Translations under genes and position numbers: made by a program
In this document: in pieces, positions 13,975 through 23,887 of the stretch
How positions within the stretch are numbered: position 1 is the first letter of the stretch
How the letters are laid out: every line of letters begins with the position of its first letter
Notes under the pieces: model-generated
Database searches by the model: none
The model's input: the letters and a program-made list of their open reading frames with translations, nothing else
What the model was told of the DNA's origin: nothing
Source of the DNA: CAZJFH01 sp964545205
GTDB lineage: Bacteria; Pseudomonadota; Alphaproteobacteria; Rhodospirillales; Magnetospirillaceae
Assembly (NCBI GenBank): GCA_964545205.1
Contig: CAZJFH010000021.1
Location: 1 to 64,000, forward strand
Direction of reading: 5' to 3'
DNA: 64,000 nucleotides

Positions 13975-16900
13975 GCCGCCAGGTCTCGTCGACCAGGCGC
14001 TCGGCGACGACGTGGATCACCAGGTCCTCGCGCTGGACCTTGCCCTCGACGGTCAGCACCTTGGCGCCCAGCACCTCGCGGCGGAAGCGTTCGAAGACGC
14101 CGGGCCAGACGATGACGTTGGCGATGCCGCCCTCGTCCTCCATGGTCACGAAGATCACCCCCGAGGCGGTGGCCGGCCGCTGGCGCACCGTCACCAGCCC
14201 GGCCACCTTGACCCGGCCCGAGGCGGTCGCCAGCCGCGCCGCCGGAATGACGCCGTCGGCGGTCAGTTCGCGGCGCATCAGCGCCAGCGGGTGCTCGCGC
14301 AAGGTCAGCCGCACCGCCGCGTAATCCTCCAGCACCTGCTCGCCGGGCGCCAGATCGCCCAGCGGCACCGCCTGCTCGCGGCGCTCGGCGGCGGCGAACA
14401 GCGGCATCGTCGTCGTGTCGAGCCCCTTGACCGCCCACAGCGCCTCGCGCCGGTTGAGCCCGAGCCCGGCGAAGGCGTCGGCGCGGGCCAGCGTTTCCAG
14501 CGCGGCGATGGTCACGGCGCGGCCGCGAACGCGCCGCCACAAGTCGTTCATATCCATGAACATTCCGGTTTCCCGCGCCGCGACCAGCGCCCGCATCTCG
14601 GCCTCGCGCAGGCCCTTGACCTGGCGGAAGCCGAGCCGCAGCGCCAGACCGAAGCGGTCGCGCTCCAGCGTGCCGTCCCAGGCGCTGGCGTTGACGTCGA
14701 CCGGCAGCACGCGGACGCCGTGGTTGCGGGCGTCGCGGACGATCTGCGCCGGCGCGTAGAAGCCCATCGGCTGGCTGTTGAGCAGGGCGCAGGCGAAGGC
14801 GGCGGGGTGATGGCACTTCAGCCAGGCCGAGACGTAGACCAGCAGCGCGAAGCTGGCGGCGTGGCTTTCGGGGAAGCCGTATTCGCCGAAGCCCTCGATC
14901 TGGCGGAAGCATCTTTCCGCGAAATCAAGTGGATAGCCGTTGCGCCTCATGCCGGCCAGGAACTTCTCGCGGAACTTTCCGACCTCGCCGGCGCGGCGGA
15001 AGGTGGCCATGGCGCGGCGCAGGCGGTCGGCGTCCTCGGGGCTGAAGCCGGCGCATTCGATCGACAGCCGCATCGCCTGCTCCTGGAACAGCGGCACGCC
15101 CAGGGTCTTGCCCAGCACCCGGCGCAGTTCGGGGGTGGGATAGCTCACCGCCTCCTGGCCCATGCGCCGGCGCAGGTAGGGATGGACCATGTCGCCCTGG
15201 ATCGGCCCCGGGCGGACGATCGCCACCTCGATCACCAGGTCGTAGAAGGTGCGCGGCCTCAGCCGCGGCAGCATGGTCATCTGCGCCCGGCTCTCGACCT
15301 GGAACACGCCGACGCTGTCGGCCTTGCACAGCATGTCGTAGACGGCGGGATCCTCGGCCGGCACGGTGGCGAGGTCGACCTCGAGACCCTGGTGCTCGCG
15401 CAGCAGCGCGAACGCCTTGCGCACGCAGGTCAGCATGCCCAGCGCCAGCACGTCGACCTTGAGCATGCCCAGCGTGTCGAGATCGTCCTTGTCCCACTCG
15501 ATCACCGTGCGGTCTTCCATCGCCGCGTTGGCGATCGGCACCACCTCGTCGAGGCGGCCGCGGGTCATCACGAAGCCGCCGACATGCTGCGAAAGATGTC
15601 GTGGAAAACCAAGCAGTTCGTGGGCGAGGCTCAGTGCCAGGCGCAGCCGCGGCTCGTCGGGATCGAGGCCGATCTCGCGGATATGGGCGTCCTGCACCGG
15701 ATCCTTCGAGAAGCCCCAGATCGTGCCGGCCAGGGCGCCGACCACGTCCTCGGACAGGCCCAGCGCCTTGCCGACCTCGCGGATGGCGCTGCGCGAGCGG
15801 TAGGTGATGACGGTGGCGGCGAGGCCGGCGCGCTCGCGGCCGTATTTGGCGTAGATGTACTGGATCACCTCCTCGCGGCGCTCGTGCTCGAAATCGACGT
15901 CGATGTCGGGCGGCTCGTTGCGCGCCGCCGAGATGAAGCGCTCGAACAAAAGGTCCGCGCGCGCCGGGTCGACGGCGGTGATTCCCAAGCAGAAGCACAC
16001 CGCCGAATTGGCCGCCGAGCCGCGGCCCTGGCACAGGATCCCGCGCGATCGGGCGAAGGCGACGATGTCATGCACCGTAAGGAAATACGGCGCGTAGTTC
16101 ATCTCGCCTATCAGCTTGAACTCGTGTTCGATCTGGGCGCGGACCTTGTCCGGGACGCCGTCGGGATAGCGCCCGGCCGCCCCCGCCCAGGTCAGCCGCT
16201 CCATCTCCTGCTGCGGCGTCAGCCCGTCGGCGGTGGCCTCGATCGGGTATTCGTAGCGCAGCTCGTCGAGGGAGAAGCGGCAGCGCTCGGCGATCTCGGC
16301 GGTGCGGGCCAGCGCTTGCGGGTGGCGGGCGAACAGCGCCGCCATCTCCGCCGCCGGCTTGAGGTGGCGCTCGGCGTTGGCGGCGAGCCGCCAGCCCGCC
16401 GCGTCGACGGTGACGTGCTCGCGGATGCAGGTCAGCACGTCCATCAGCGGCCGCCGCGCCGGCGTGTGGCAGTGGACGTCGTTGGTGGCGACCATCGGCA
16501 CATCGGCCGCGGCGGCGATCCCGGCAAGTTCGTGCAGCCGCCGCGCGTCCTCGCCTCGGTACAGCGGGGTGGCGGCGAGATAACAGGCGTCGCCAACATC
16601 GGCGCGCAACCGCTTGAGATCGCGAAGGAAATCGTCGCCTGGCGTCTCCGGCGCCAGCACCGCCAGCACCTGGCCCCCGGCATGGGCGAGCAGGTCGTCC
16701 CAGCCGATGTCGCATTGGTCCTTGGCCGCCCGCCGCTTGCCCAGGGTCAGCAGCCGGCACAGCCGGCCATAGGCGGCGCGGTCGCTCGGCCAGCACAGCA
16801 CGCTCGGTTTGCCGTCGCTGAAGTCCAGCCGCGCCCCGACGACCAGCCGGATGCCGAGCTGTTTGGCGGCGTCATGGGCGCGCACCACCCCGGCCAGGCT

Positions 16901-17026
16901 GTTGCGATCGGTCACCGCGATCGCCGGATGGCCCAAGGCGGCGGCCGTCAGCACCAGCTCGTCGGGATGCGAGGCGCCGCGCAGGAACGAGAAGTTGGTG
17001 GTGACCTGGAGCTCGATATAGGTCAT
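13913..17026 (-). CDS. dnaE2: Error-prone DNA polymerase DnaE2 (ImuC)
   Basis: A 1037-residue alpha-subunit-like DNA polymerase of the normal DnaE2 length. It begins with the family N-terminus (YIELQVTTNFSFLRGASHPDEL, read in parts) of the PHP domain. The DPARADLLFERFI and PDIDVDFEHERREEV blocks give the catalytic core and its aspartates, and an OB-fold region follows near the C-terminus (KVAGLVTVRQRP...ITLRE-like). With ImuA and ImuB it performs SOS mutagenic translesion synthesis. It is the last gene of the leftward imuB-dnaE2 unit, 172 bases after imuB, with a pair of palindromic repeats in the gap. Confidence 0.95.
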   Translation of the reverse strand: MTYIELQVTTNFSFLRGASHPDELVLTAAALGHPAIAVTDRNSLAGVVRAHDAAKQLGIRLVVGARLDFSDGKPSVLCWPSDRAAYGRLCRLLTLGKRRAAKDQCDIGWDDLLAHAGGQVLAVLAPETPGDDFLRDLKRLRADVGDACYLAATPLYRGEDARRLHELAGIAAAADVPMVATNDVHCHTPARRPLMDVLTCIREHVTVDAAGWRLAANAERHLKPAAEMAALFARHPQALARTAEIAERCRFSLDELRYEYPIEATADGLTPQQEMERLTWAGAAGRYPDGVPDKVRAQIEHEFKLIGEMNYAPYFLTVHDIVAFARSRGILCQGRGSAANSAVCFCLGITAVDPARADLLFERFISAARNEPPDIDVDFEHERREEVIQYIYAKYGRERAGLAATVITYRSRSAIREVGKALGLSEDVVGALAGTIWGFSKDPVQDAHIREIGLDPDEPRLRLALSLAHELLGFPRHLSQHVGGFVMTRGRLDEVVPIANAAMEDRTVIEWDKDDLDTLGMLKVDVLALGMLTCVRKAFALLREHQGLEVDLATVPAEDPAVYDMLCKADSVGVFQVESRAQMTMLPRLRPRTFYDLVIEVAIVRPGPIQGDMVHPYLRRRMGQEAVSYPTPELRRVLGKTLGVPLFQEQAMRLSIECAGFSPEDADRLRRAMATFRRAGEVGKFREKFLAGMRRNGYPLDFAERCFRQIEGFGEYGFPESHAASFALLVYVSAWLKCHHPAAFACALLNSQPMGFYAPAQIVRDARNHGVRVLPVDVNASAWDGTLERDRFGLALRLGFRQVKGLREAEMRALVAARETGMFMDMNDLWRRVRGRAVTIAALETLARADAFAGLGLNRREALWAVKGLDTTTMPLFAAAERREQAVPLGDLAPGEQVLEDYAAVRLTLREHPLALMRRELTADGVIPAARLATASGRVKVAGLVTVRQRPATASGVIFVTMEDEGGIANVIVWPGVFERFRREVLGAKVLTVEGKVQREDLVIHVVAERLVDETWRLSRLSGGAGSPPGLGSRDFQ

Positions 17027-17045
17027 CCCAGTCTACCTCCTGGTC

Positions 17046-17153
17046 GTCATGCCCGGGCTTGGCCCGGGCATCCACGTTTCTCAACCTGAACAGTGCTTTA
17101 GCCGCTGATGGGGCGGTGCCGCGTGGATGGCCGGGACAAGCCCGGCCATGACG
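17046..17153. repeat. REP-like palindrome pair (BIME type) between imuB and dnaE2
   Basis: Unit one (17046-17076) has the form GTCATGCCCGGG...CCCGGGCATCCACG. Unit two (17122-17153) is CGTGGATGGCCGGG...CCCGGCCATGACG, in the opposite orientation. The second unit is identical over 32 bases to one at 28438-28469. Such pairs lie in transcribed gaps and can fold into long hairpins. Confidence 0.75.
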
Positions 17154-17198
17154 GTGAAGGGGCCGGAGGGTGCCACGGGGGTGACGAACGAGGGTGTT

Positions 17199-18719
17199 TC
17201 ACGCGAACACCCCGTGGACGAACCACGCCGCGCCCTCGCGGAACAACCAGAAGCGCCGCCCGGCGGCGTCCTCGACGCGCCAGTAGTCGCGCATCGCCGA
17301 GGGCGGCGGCGGCGTGGCGCCGTGCCACCATTCGGCGCAGATGCGCTCGGGCCCCTCGGCGCGGGCCACCGCCACCGCCTCGCGGCGCCAGGTGAAGCGG
17401 GCCGGCGGCCCGGCGGTCGCCTCGGCGGCGACGCGCTCGGGGCTGCGCAGCAGCCGCGCCGGACGCGGCGGCACCGGCCAGGCCTGCGATCCCTTGCCGC
17501 CGAGCGGCGCGGCCGGGCGCACGGCGCGCTCGGGGATGTGGCTGGGGCGCGGCGCCAGACGCACGACGCCGCCGCGCCCGAGGCGATTGCCGAGCCGGTC
17601 GACCAGCAGGCCGAGGTCGTCGCCGGGCTCGTCGCGGCGGTGATCGGCGATGTCGAGCTGGCGGGCGCCTTGCGGCTCGGCGACGGTGGCGGCCAGGGCC
17701 GCCGCCTCGAAGCCGAAACCGGCGTCGAGGCCGTCGAGGTCGCGGGCGAACAGCCGCGCCAGATGCTTGGCGTCGCGCACCGGCCGGGCGGTGCCGGCGG
17801 CCAGCCGCGCCAGCGTGCCGTCGGTGCGGTACAGCGTCAGCTCCAGCCGCCGCGCGCCCAGGCCCTGGCGGGCGAGCACGGCGCACAATTCGTCCAGCAG
17901 GTGGTTCAGCGCCGCGACGACGTCCTCGGTCCGCGCGATCGGCTCGGCGAAGGCGAGGCGGGCGCGATGCGGCGTCTCGGGCCGCGCCGGCGAGATCGGC
18001 TCGGCCGCCGCGCCCAGCAGCTGGTCGAGGCGGCGCGCCACGACGTCGCCGAAGCGCGTCGCCAGCGGCCCGCGCGGCAGCGCATGGAGATCGCCGATGC
18101 GCCGCAGCCCCAGCCGGTGCAGGGTCGCCGCCGCCGCCGGCGGCAGCCGCAGCGCCGCCACCGGCAACGCGGCCAGGAGCTGTCGCGCCGCCCCCTCGGG
18201 CACCACGGCCGTGCGGGCGCCGGCGTCGCGGCCGAAGCGCACCGCCGCCCAGGCGGCGCCGGGGGTGTCGGCGATGGCGGCGTGCGCGGCGAAGCCGAGG
18301 CCGTCGAGCCGGTCGAGGATGGCGTCGAGCATCGCCGCCTCGCCGCCGAACAGATGGGCGCAGCCGCTGGCGTCGAGCCAGATGCCGCCGCCGCCGTCGG
18401 CGTCGAGGCCGTCGACGGCGGTCCAGGGCGTGAAGCGGCCGCACCAGTCGGCCAGCGCCGCCAGGCAGGCCAGCTCGGCCGCGGGATCGGCGCCGGCGGT
18501 CCTGAGATCGGGCAGCAGCGCCCGCGCGTCGGCCGCCGTCTGGCCGGACTGGACGCCGGCGGCCTGGGCGGCGGCGCTGGCGGCGATCACGCGCAAGCCG
18601 CCCTGGGCCGGCGCCACGGTGGCCAGCGGCCGGCCGCGCCAGGCGGCGAGGGCGGCGCCGCGCCGGCTCAGCCGGTCGGTGGCGAGGGCGGGCAGCCAGA
18701 GGGAGATTATCCGTCGCAT
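17199..18719 (-). CDS. imuB: ImuB, Y-family-like mutasome protein
   Basis: A 506-residue protein of the DNA polymerase Y/UmuC-like family. The N-terminus (RIISLWLPALATDRL) replaces the usual DxDxFF catalytic segment, as expected for ImuB, which lacks polymerase activity and links ImuA, DnaE2 and the beta clamp. A helix-hairpin-helix region follows (LHRLGLRRIGDLHALPRGPL, in parts), and the C-terminus ends with the usual FWLFREG...WFVHGVFA. It has its own LexA box at 18729-18743. In the common layout imuA is directly upstream; here a hemerythrin gene on the other strand intervenes. Confidence 0.92.
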   Translation of the reverse strand: MRRIISLWLPALATDRLSRRGAALAAWRGRPLATVAPAQGGLRVIAASAAAQAAGVQSGQTAADARALLPDLRTAGADPAAELACLAALADWCGRFTPWTAVDGLDADGGGGIWLDASGCAHLFGGEAAMLDAILDRLDGLGFAAHAAIADTPGAAWAAVRFGRDAGARTAVVPEGAARQLLAALPVAALRLPPAAAATLHRLGLRRIGDLHALPRGPLATRFGDVVARRLDQLLGAAAEPISPARPETPHRARLAFAEPIARTEDVVAALNHLLDELCAVLARQGLGARRLELTLYRTDGTLARLAAGTARPVRDAKHLARLFARDLDGLDAGFGFEAAALAATVAEPQGARQLDIADHRRDEPGDDLGLLVDRLGNRLGRGGVVRLAPRPSHIPERAVRPAAPLGGKGSQAWPVPPRPARLLRSPERVAAEATAGPPARFTWRREAVAVARAEGPERICAEWWHGATPPPPSAMRDYWRVEDAAGRRFWLFREGAAWFVHGVFA

Positions 18720-18728
18720 GGCGCCGAT

Positions 18729-18743
18729 GTTCTCATTTTGTTC
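18729..18743. promoter_or_regulatory. LexA box before imuB
   Basis: GTTC-TCATTTT-GTTC is a perfect alphaproteobacterial SOS box (GTTC-N7-GTTC), 10 bases upstream of the imuB start. On the minus strand a -35-like TTGACT lies at 18751-18756. The box is in the divergent gap shared with the hemerythrin gene, so it could also affect that gene. Confidence 0.88.
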
Positions 18744-18824
18744 CGTACAAAGTCAAGGAGTGGCCGGCGGTCGTGCTTTAGAAGGCGCTGATAAACCTGC
18801 CACAGAGCGGATTTCGGAGGCTTC

Positions 18825-19223
18825 ATGGCGCAGCTCATCGAATGGCGTGACGACTTCAAGACCGGCATCGCGTCGGTCGACCACGAGCACCGCGAACTGA
18901 TCGACACCATCAACGCCCTCCACGACGACAGCCGCGTTCATGGCGACAAGGCGACGGTCGAGGCGGTGCTCGGCGACATCCATTCCGGCATCTCGGCGCA
19001 TTTCGCGCTCGAGGAGAAGGTGATGCGCGACATGGCCTATCCCGAGTACGGCGCCCACAAGGCCGAGCACGAAGCCCTGCTCGACGCCATCCGCGACATC
19101 ATGGAGCAGGTCCACGCCGACCCGGCCTTCAGCTACCGCGACCGCCTGCAGACCCAGCTCCAGCGCTGGTTCGGCGACCACTTCAAGGGCGCCGACGCCC
19201 GCCTGCACCGGGTCACCGGCTGA
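18825..19223 (+). CDS. Bacteriohemerythrin
   Basis: A 132-residue single-domain hemerythrin, a four-helix bundle that binds O2 at a non-heme di-iron site. All ligands are present: His20, His59 with Glu63 (HFALE), His78 and His82 (HKAEH), and His119 with Asp124 (HFKGAD). GGAGG lies just before the ATG. It may store or sense oxygen or handle iron or reactive oxygen. It sits on the plus strand between imuA and imuB, overlaps the imuA 3' end by 11 bases, and shares the LexA-box-containing gap with imuB. Confidence 0.93.
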   Translation: MAQLIEWRDDFKTGIASVDHEHRELIDTINALHDDSRVHGDKATVEAVLGDIHSGISAHFALEEKVMRDMAYPEYGAHKAEHEALLDAIRDIMEQVHADPAFSYRDRLQTQLQRWFGDHFKGADARLHRVTG

Positions 19224-19887
19224 CCAGTTCGCCGGCCCGCCACTCGACCAGCCAGTCGCGCGGCGCGCCGCCGCGGCAGCGCTCCAGCGCCAGCCGCCAG
19301 CGCGGCGCGCCGATGCCGCCCCAGGCCGTCGCGGCGCTGACGGCGGCGGCGACGCGCCAACGGGTGGTCGCCGCGCCGGCCGGTCGCGCCGTCGGCGGCT
19401 GCAACGCGAAGCCGGTGGTGCCGCCGGCCTCGGCCGCCAATTGCAGCCGGCGCTGGGCGGTGAGGTCGAGTTCGGGAATCTCGGCCACCACGCCGCCCAG
19501 GCGCGGGCATCGCAGCCCTTCCTCCATCGCCCACAGCAGCTCGGTGCGGTCGCGACCGCGCACCACGATCAGCCGTTCGGCCGCCAGTCCGAAGCTCGTC
19601 AGGCCGGGCGGGTAGAGATCCTGCGCCGCGCCGCGCGGCAGGCACCACAGCACCGGCCCGCGCGCGCTCAGCCGCCCCAGCACGACGGCCACGAATCCGG
19701 TGGCGGCGGCCTGGTCGGCGGCGACGATCTCGTGCAGGCAGGCCAGCGGCAGCCCGCCCCACGGCAGGGCGGCGTCGATCTCGGGCGCCAGCGCCAGCGT
19801 CTCGGCGGCGGCCGGCGCGCGGCGCTCCAGCGCCCAGATGCGGGCGCGCAGGGATTCGATGGTGGCGGCGGCGTCGGTGCGGGGCAT
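19213..19887 (-). CDS. imuA: ImuA, RecA-like SOS mutasome protein
   Basis: A 224-residue protein of the ImuA/SulA-like group related to RecA. It shows the expected LPWGGLPLACLHEI near residue 42 and the PVLWCLPRGAAQDLYPPGLTSFGL and TELLWAMEEGLRCPRLGGVVAEI blocks (read in parts). ImuA works with ImuB and DnaE2 in damage-induced mutagenesis. A LexA box lies 9 bases before its ATG. It is separated from imuB by the plus-strand hemerythrin gene, so it cannot form a simple operon with it. Confidence 0.9.
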   Translation of the reverse strand: MPRTDAAATIESLRARIWALERRAPAAAETLALAPEIDAALPWGGLPLACLHEIVAADQAAATGFVAVVLGRLSARGPVLWCLPRGAAQDLYPPGLTSFGLAAERLIVVRGRDRTELLWAMEEGLRCPRLGGVVAEIPELDLTAQRRLQLAAEAGGTTGFALQPPTARPAGAATTRWRVAAAVSAATAWGGIGAPRWRLALERCRGGAPRDWLVEWRAGELVSR

Positions 19888-19895
19888 GGCGCGAT

Positions 19896-19910
19896 GTTCC
19901 GCATTCGTTC
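19896..19910. promoter_or_regulatory. LexA box before imuA
   Basis: GTTC-CGCATTC-GTTC is a perfect GTTC-N7-GTTC SOS box. On the minus strand a -35-like TTGACT (19931-19936) and the box itself place the operator over the -10 and start region of the imuA promoter. It also lies in the divergent gap with the methyltransferase gene. Confidence 0.9.
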
Positions 19911-19974
19911 TAGCGATGGCGATCGAGCGGAGTCAAGGCTTGCTGAGATGGTGGCTGATGCCCATTCTCGCCAT

Positions 19975-20574
19975 ATGCCGACCAAACGCTTCGCCCCCGC
20001 CGCCGCCCGCAACCGCGATCCGATCCTCGACGTGCTCCGGCGCGTTTTGCCGGCCGAGGGCCTCGTGCTCGAGGTCGCCGCCGGGACCGGCGAACACGGC
20101 GCCCATTTCGCCCCGAGGCTGCCGCGGCTGACCTGGCAGCCCAGCGAGGTCCACGACCTCGACAGCATCGAGGCCTGGGTCGCCGAGACCGCGGCGCCCA
20201 ACCTGCTGGCGCCGATCCGGCTCGACGTCACCGCCTGGCCGTGGCCGGTCGACCGGGTCGACGCGGTGTTCTGCGCCAACATGATCCACATCGCGCCCTG
20301 GGCCTGCGCCGAGGGGCTGGTGCGCGGGGCGGGCCGGGTGCTGCGCGCCGGCGGCGTGCTGGCGCTGTACGGCCCGTTCCGCATCGGCGGCGCCCATGTT
20401 TCCGACAGCAACGCCGCCTTCGACGCCGACCTGCGCGCCCGCGATCCGCGCTGGGGCGTGCGCGATCTCGAGCAGGTGGCGGCGCTGGCGGCGGCGAACG
20501 GCCTGCACCACGCCGAGACCGTCGAGATGCCGGCCAACAACCGGACCGTGGTGTTCGTGAAGGAAAACACATGA
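19975..20574 (+). CDS. DUF938 family SAM-dependent methyltransferase-like protein
   Basis: A 199-residue protein with a class I methyltransferase fold. The SAM-binding motif VLEVAAGTGEHGAHFA is near residues 31-46, and the DUF938 hallmark blocks QPSEVHD and FCANMIHIAPW...LYGPFR follow. The substrate is unknown for the family. An ATG at 19948 is an alternative start. Its stop overlaps the ATG of the M20 amidohydrolase gene (ATGA), so the two are co-translated. It is divergent from imuA across a short gap that contains the LexA box. Confidence 0.85.
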   Translation: MPTKRFAPAAARNRDPILDVLRRVLPAEGLVLEVAAGTGEHGAHFAPRLPRLTWQPSEVHDLDSIEAWVAETAAPNLLAPIRLDVTAWPWPVDRVDAVFCANMIHIAPWACAEGLVRGAGRVLRAGGVLALYGPFRIGGAHVSDSNAAFDADLRARDPRWGVRDLEQVAALAAANGLHHAETVEMPANNRTVVFVKENT

Positions 20575-21752
20575 GCGACGGCATCGTCCCCGAGATCGAG
20601 CGGGATTTGGAAGAGATCGTCGCCTGGCGCCGCGAGATCCATTCCCGTCCCGAAACGGCCTTCGAGGAGCACGGTACGGCGGCCTTCGTGGCCGCCCGGC
20701 TGCGGGAATTCGGCCTCGCGGTGCACGAAGGCGTCGGCCGCACCGGCGTCGTCGGCGTGCTGCGCAACGGCGACGGCCCGGCCATCGCCTTGCGCGCCGA
20801 CATGGACGCGCTGCCGATGGACGAGGGCACCAACCTGCCGTGGCGCTCGCGCAATCCCGGGCGCATGCACGCCTGCGGCCATGACGGCCACACGGCGATG
20901 CTGCTCGGCGCCGCGCGTCATCTGGCGCGGGCGCAGCCCTTCGCCGGCACCGTGGTGTTCGTCTTTCAGCCGGCCGAGGAGCACCACGCCGGCGGCCGCG
21001 CCATGGTCGAGGACGGCCTGTTCGCGCGCTTTCCCGTCGACGCCGTCTACGGCATGCACAACTGGCCCGGCCTGCCGGTCGGCCGCTTCGCCGTCCGCTC
21101 GGGCCCGATGATGGCCGCGACCAGCAGCCTGGAGATCTTCGTGCGCGGCAAGGGCTGCCACGCGGCGATGCCGCATCTCGGCTCCGACACGGTGGTCGCG
21201 GCGGCGCAACTCGTCACCGCGCTGCAGAGCGTGGCGTCGCGCAACGTGCCGCCGCTCGAGTCGGCGGTGGTCAGCGTCACCCAGGTGCATGGCGGCGAAA
21301 GCTGGAACATCCTGCCCGCCGAGGTGGTGCTGCGCGGCACCGTGCGCAGCTTCCGGCCCGAGGTCGAGGATCTGGTCAAGCGCCGCATCGCCGAGATCGC
21401 CGACGGCATTTGCGCGGCGCTGGGCTGCGAGGCCGAGGTGCGGCTGCTGCCCGGCTACCCGGCGACGATCAACACGCCGGCCGAGAGCGAGCACGCGCTG
21501 CGCGCCGCCGCCGCCGTCGCCGGAGTCGCGAACGTCGAGCGCGAGATGCCGCCCAGCATGGGCGCCGAGGACTTCGCCTTCATGCTGCAGGAGCGGCCGG
21601 GCTGCTATGTCTGGGTCGGCAACGGCAGCGGCGAGGACGGCAAGGTCCTGCACAGCCCCCATTACGACTTCGAGGACGCCGCCATCCCCTTCGGCGCCAG
21701 CTACTGGGTGCGGCTGGTCGAGACGCTGCTGCCGGCTTCGGCGTCCCCCTGA
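20571..21752 (+). CDS. M20 family amidohydrolase (hippurate hydrolase-like)
   Basis: A 393-residue metallopeptidase-family enzyme of the usual length. The zinc-site motifs are visible: LRADMDALP, HACGHDGHTAMLLGAA, FQPAEEHHAGG, YGMHNWPG, and a C-terminal PSMGAEDFAFML. Members remove acyl groups from amino acids or related amides in the cytoplasm; substrate cannot be fixed from sequence. It is coupled by ATGA overlap to the DUF938 gene. Confidence 0.92.
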   Translation: MSDGIVPEIERDLEEIVAWRREIHSRPETAFEEHGTAAFVAARLREFGLAVHEGVGRTGVVGVLRNGDGPAIALRADMDALPMDEGTNLPWRSRNPGRMHACGHDGHTAMLLGAARHLARAQPFAGTVVFVFQPAEEHHAGGRAMVEDGLFARFPVDAVYGMHNWPGLPVGRFAVRSGPMMAATSSLEIFVRGKGCHAAMPHLGSDTVVAAAQLVTALQSVASRNVPPLESAVVSVTQVHGGESWNILPAEVVLRGTVRSFRPEVEDLVKRRIAEIADGICAALGCEAEVRLLPGYPATINTPAESEHALRAAAAVAGVANVEREMPPSMGAEDFAFMLQERPGCYVWVGNGSGEDGKVLHSPHYDFEDAAIPFGASYWVRLVETLLPASASP

Positions 21753-21792
21753 CCGCGACTTTGGGCGTCAGGCCCGCAGACCTCGGGCGGCC

Positions 21793-21880
21793 GTCATGCC
21801 CGCGAAAGCGGGCATCCAATCCTGAGGCATTTCAGCAGGTTACGGGGCCTCAGGAATGGGCTCCCGCTTCCGCGGGAGCG
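21793..21880. repeat. Palindromic repeat cluster downstream of the amidohydrolase
   Basis: GTCATGCCCGC...GCGGGCATCCA (21793-21818) is a shorter relative of the repeats at 17 and 28 kb. CCTGAGGC and GCCTCAGG arms follow, then a GGCTCCCGC...GCGGGAGC hairpin. It lies between two converging genes and may also aid transcription termination. Confidence 0.6.
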
Positions 21881-21943
21881 ACGAATCGCTTTTCTTCACA
21901 GGCTCTTTCGCGGGAGCGACGTTGATTCTTTACGACGCGTTCG

Positions 21944-22537
21944 CTACCCCAGCGTGGTCGCCAGCATCGACGGCCGTTGCGCGAACACGCCGTACCAGTT
22001 GGCGAGCTGCGGCCGGCCGTCGCGCCAGGCCAGCTCGGGGAAGCGCAGGTCGAGATAGGACAGCGCGCAGGCGACGGTGACGTCGCCGATGGTCACCGGG
22101 CCGCCGTGCAGTTCGTGCTCGAGCGAGTCGAGGCCGCGGAGAATCTTCGCCTGCTGCTTGGCGACCCATTCCGGCGACCGCTGCGGCTCGGGCCGCAGGC
22201 TCTCGTAGCGGCACAACAGCGCCGCCTCGGCGATGCCGTCGCCCAGCGCCTGGCGGCGCAGCGCCAGCCAGCGCTCGGCGCCGACCGGCGGATGCAGGCG
22301 CGAGGCGTTGAAGCTGGTGTCGAGGTATTCGCAGATGACCGGCGAGTCGAACAGCCGCATCATGCCGTCGTCGGTGACCAGGCAGGGGATCTTGGCCAGC
22401 GGATTGTCGGCGCTGACCAGGCCTTCCATGTCGCCGGAATCCGTGACCAGCTCGATGCGGTCGGCCATTCCGGCCTCGTGCGCGACGACCAGGACCTTGC
22501 GCACGAACGGCGAGGTTTTCGAATACCACAGGCGCAT
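21944..22537 (-). CDS. Glutathione S-transferase family protein
   Basis: A 197-residue GST-like protein. The N-terminal thioredoxin fold starts RLWYSKTSPFVRKV, with Ser7/Ser10 as candidate catalytic residues, followed by NPLAKIPCLV and the glutathione-binding LFDSPVICEYLD. A helical domain follows with GGPVTIGDVTVACALSYLDLRF. The substrate is unknown. It ends in a repeat-bearing gap that it shares with the amidohydrolase gene, and its start is divergent from the ABC ATPase gene. Confidence 0.9.
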   Translation of the reverse strand: MRLWYSKTSPFVRKVLVVAHEAGMADRIELVTDSGDMEGLVSADNPLAKIPCLVTDDGMMRLFDSPVICEYLDTSFNASRLHPPVGAERWLALRRQALGDGIAEAALLCRYESLRPEPQRSPEWVAKQQAKILRGLDSLEHELHGGPVTIGDVTVACALSYLDLRFPELAWRDGRPQLANWYGVFAQRPSMLATTLG

Positions 22538-22654
22538 CGACTTCTCCGGGCGTGTCTCGGGCGGCGGCCATGTTAGGCCAGGCGGCCGTCCGACGGAAGC
22601 AGGGTGGACAGCCTATGCCGCCGCGGCTTCAATGCTCGCCGAAAGGAGTGCCGC

Positions 22655-23746
<1,092 letters not shown>

Positions 23747-23758
23747 GCCTTGACGGCT

Positions 23759-23877
23759 CAGCGAAAGCTCCGGCAGTTACACGCCGCCGAAGCATTGACA
23801 TCAATGACCAGTGGCGGATCTGTTTCGTATGGGACTCGGGTGGTGCCGAGCGCGTCGAGATCACGGACTATCATTAG
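23759..23877 (+). pseudogene. HigB-type toxin remnant
   Basis: The fragments QRKLRQLHAAEAL (frame of 23759) and INDQWRICFVWDSGGAERVEITDYH (frame of 23800, read in parts) are the middle and C-terminal blocks of HigB/RelE-like mRNA-cleaving toxins. They lie side by side in different frames. The N-terminal part and the 25 or so residues that normally separate the two blocks are missing, so the gene carries deletions and a frameshift. The intact higA follows 10 bases later, the normal higBA order. Confidence 0.8.
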
Positions 23878-23887
23878 GAGGGCAGCG

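Noticed and set aside
12806..17089. A 1427-codon open frame on the plus strand across dnaE2
   Set aside because: It is the antisense shadow of dnaE2 and flanking genes in high-GC DNA; the translation is low-complexity Arg/Ala/Gly/Gln and resembles no protein, while the minus strand encodes a full DnaE2.
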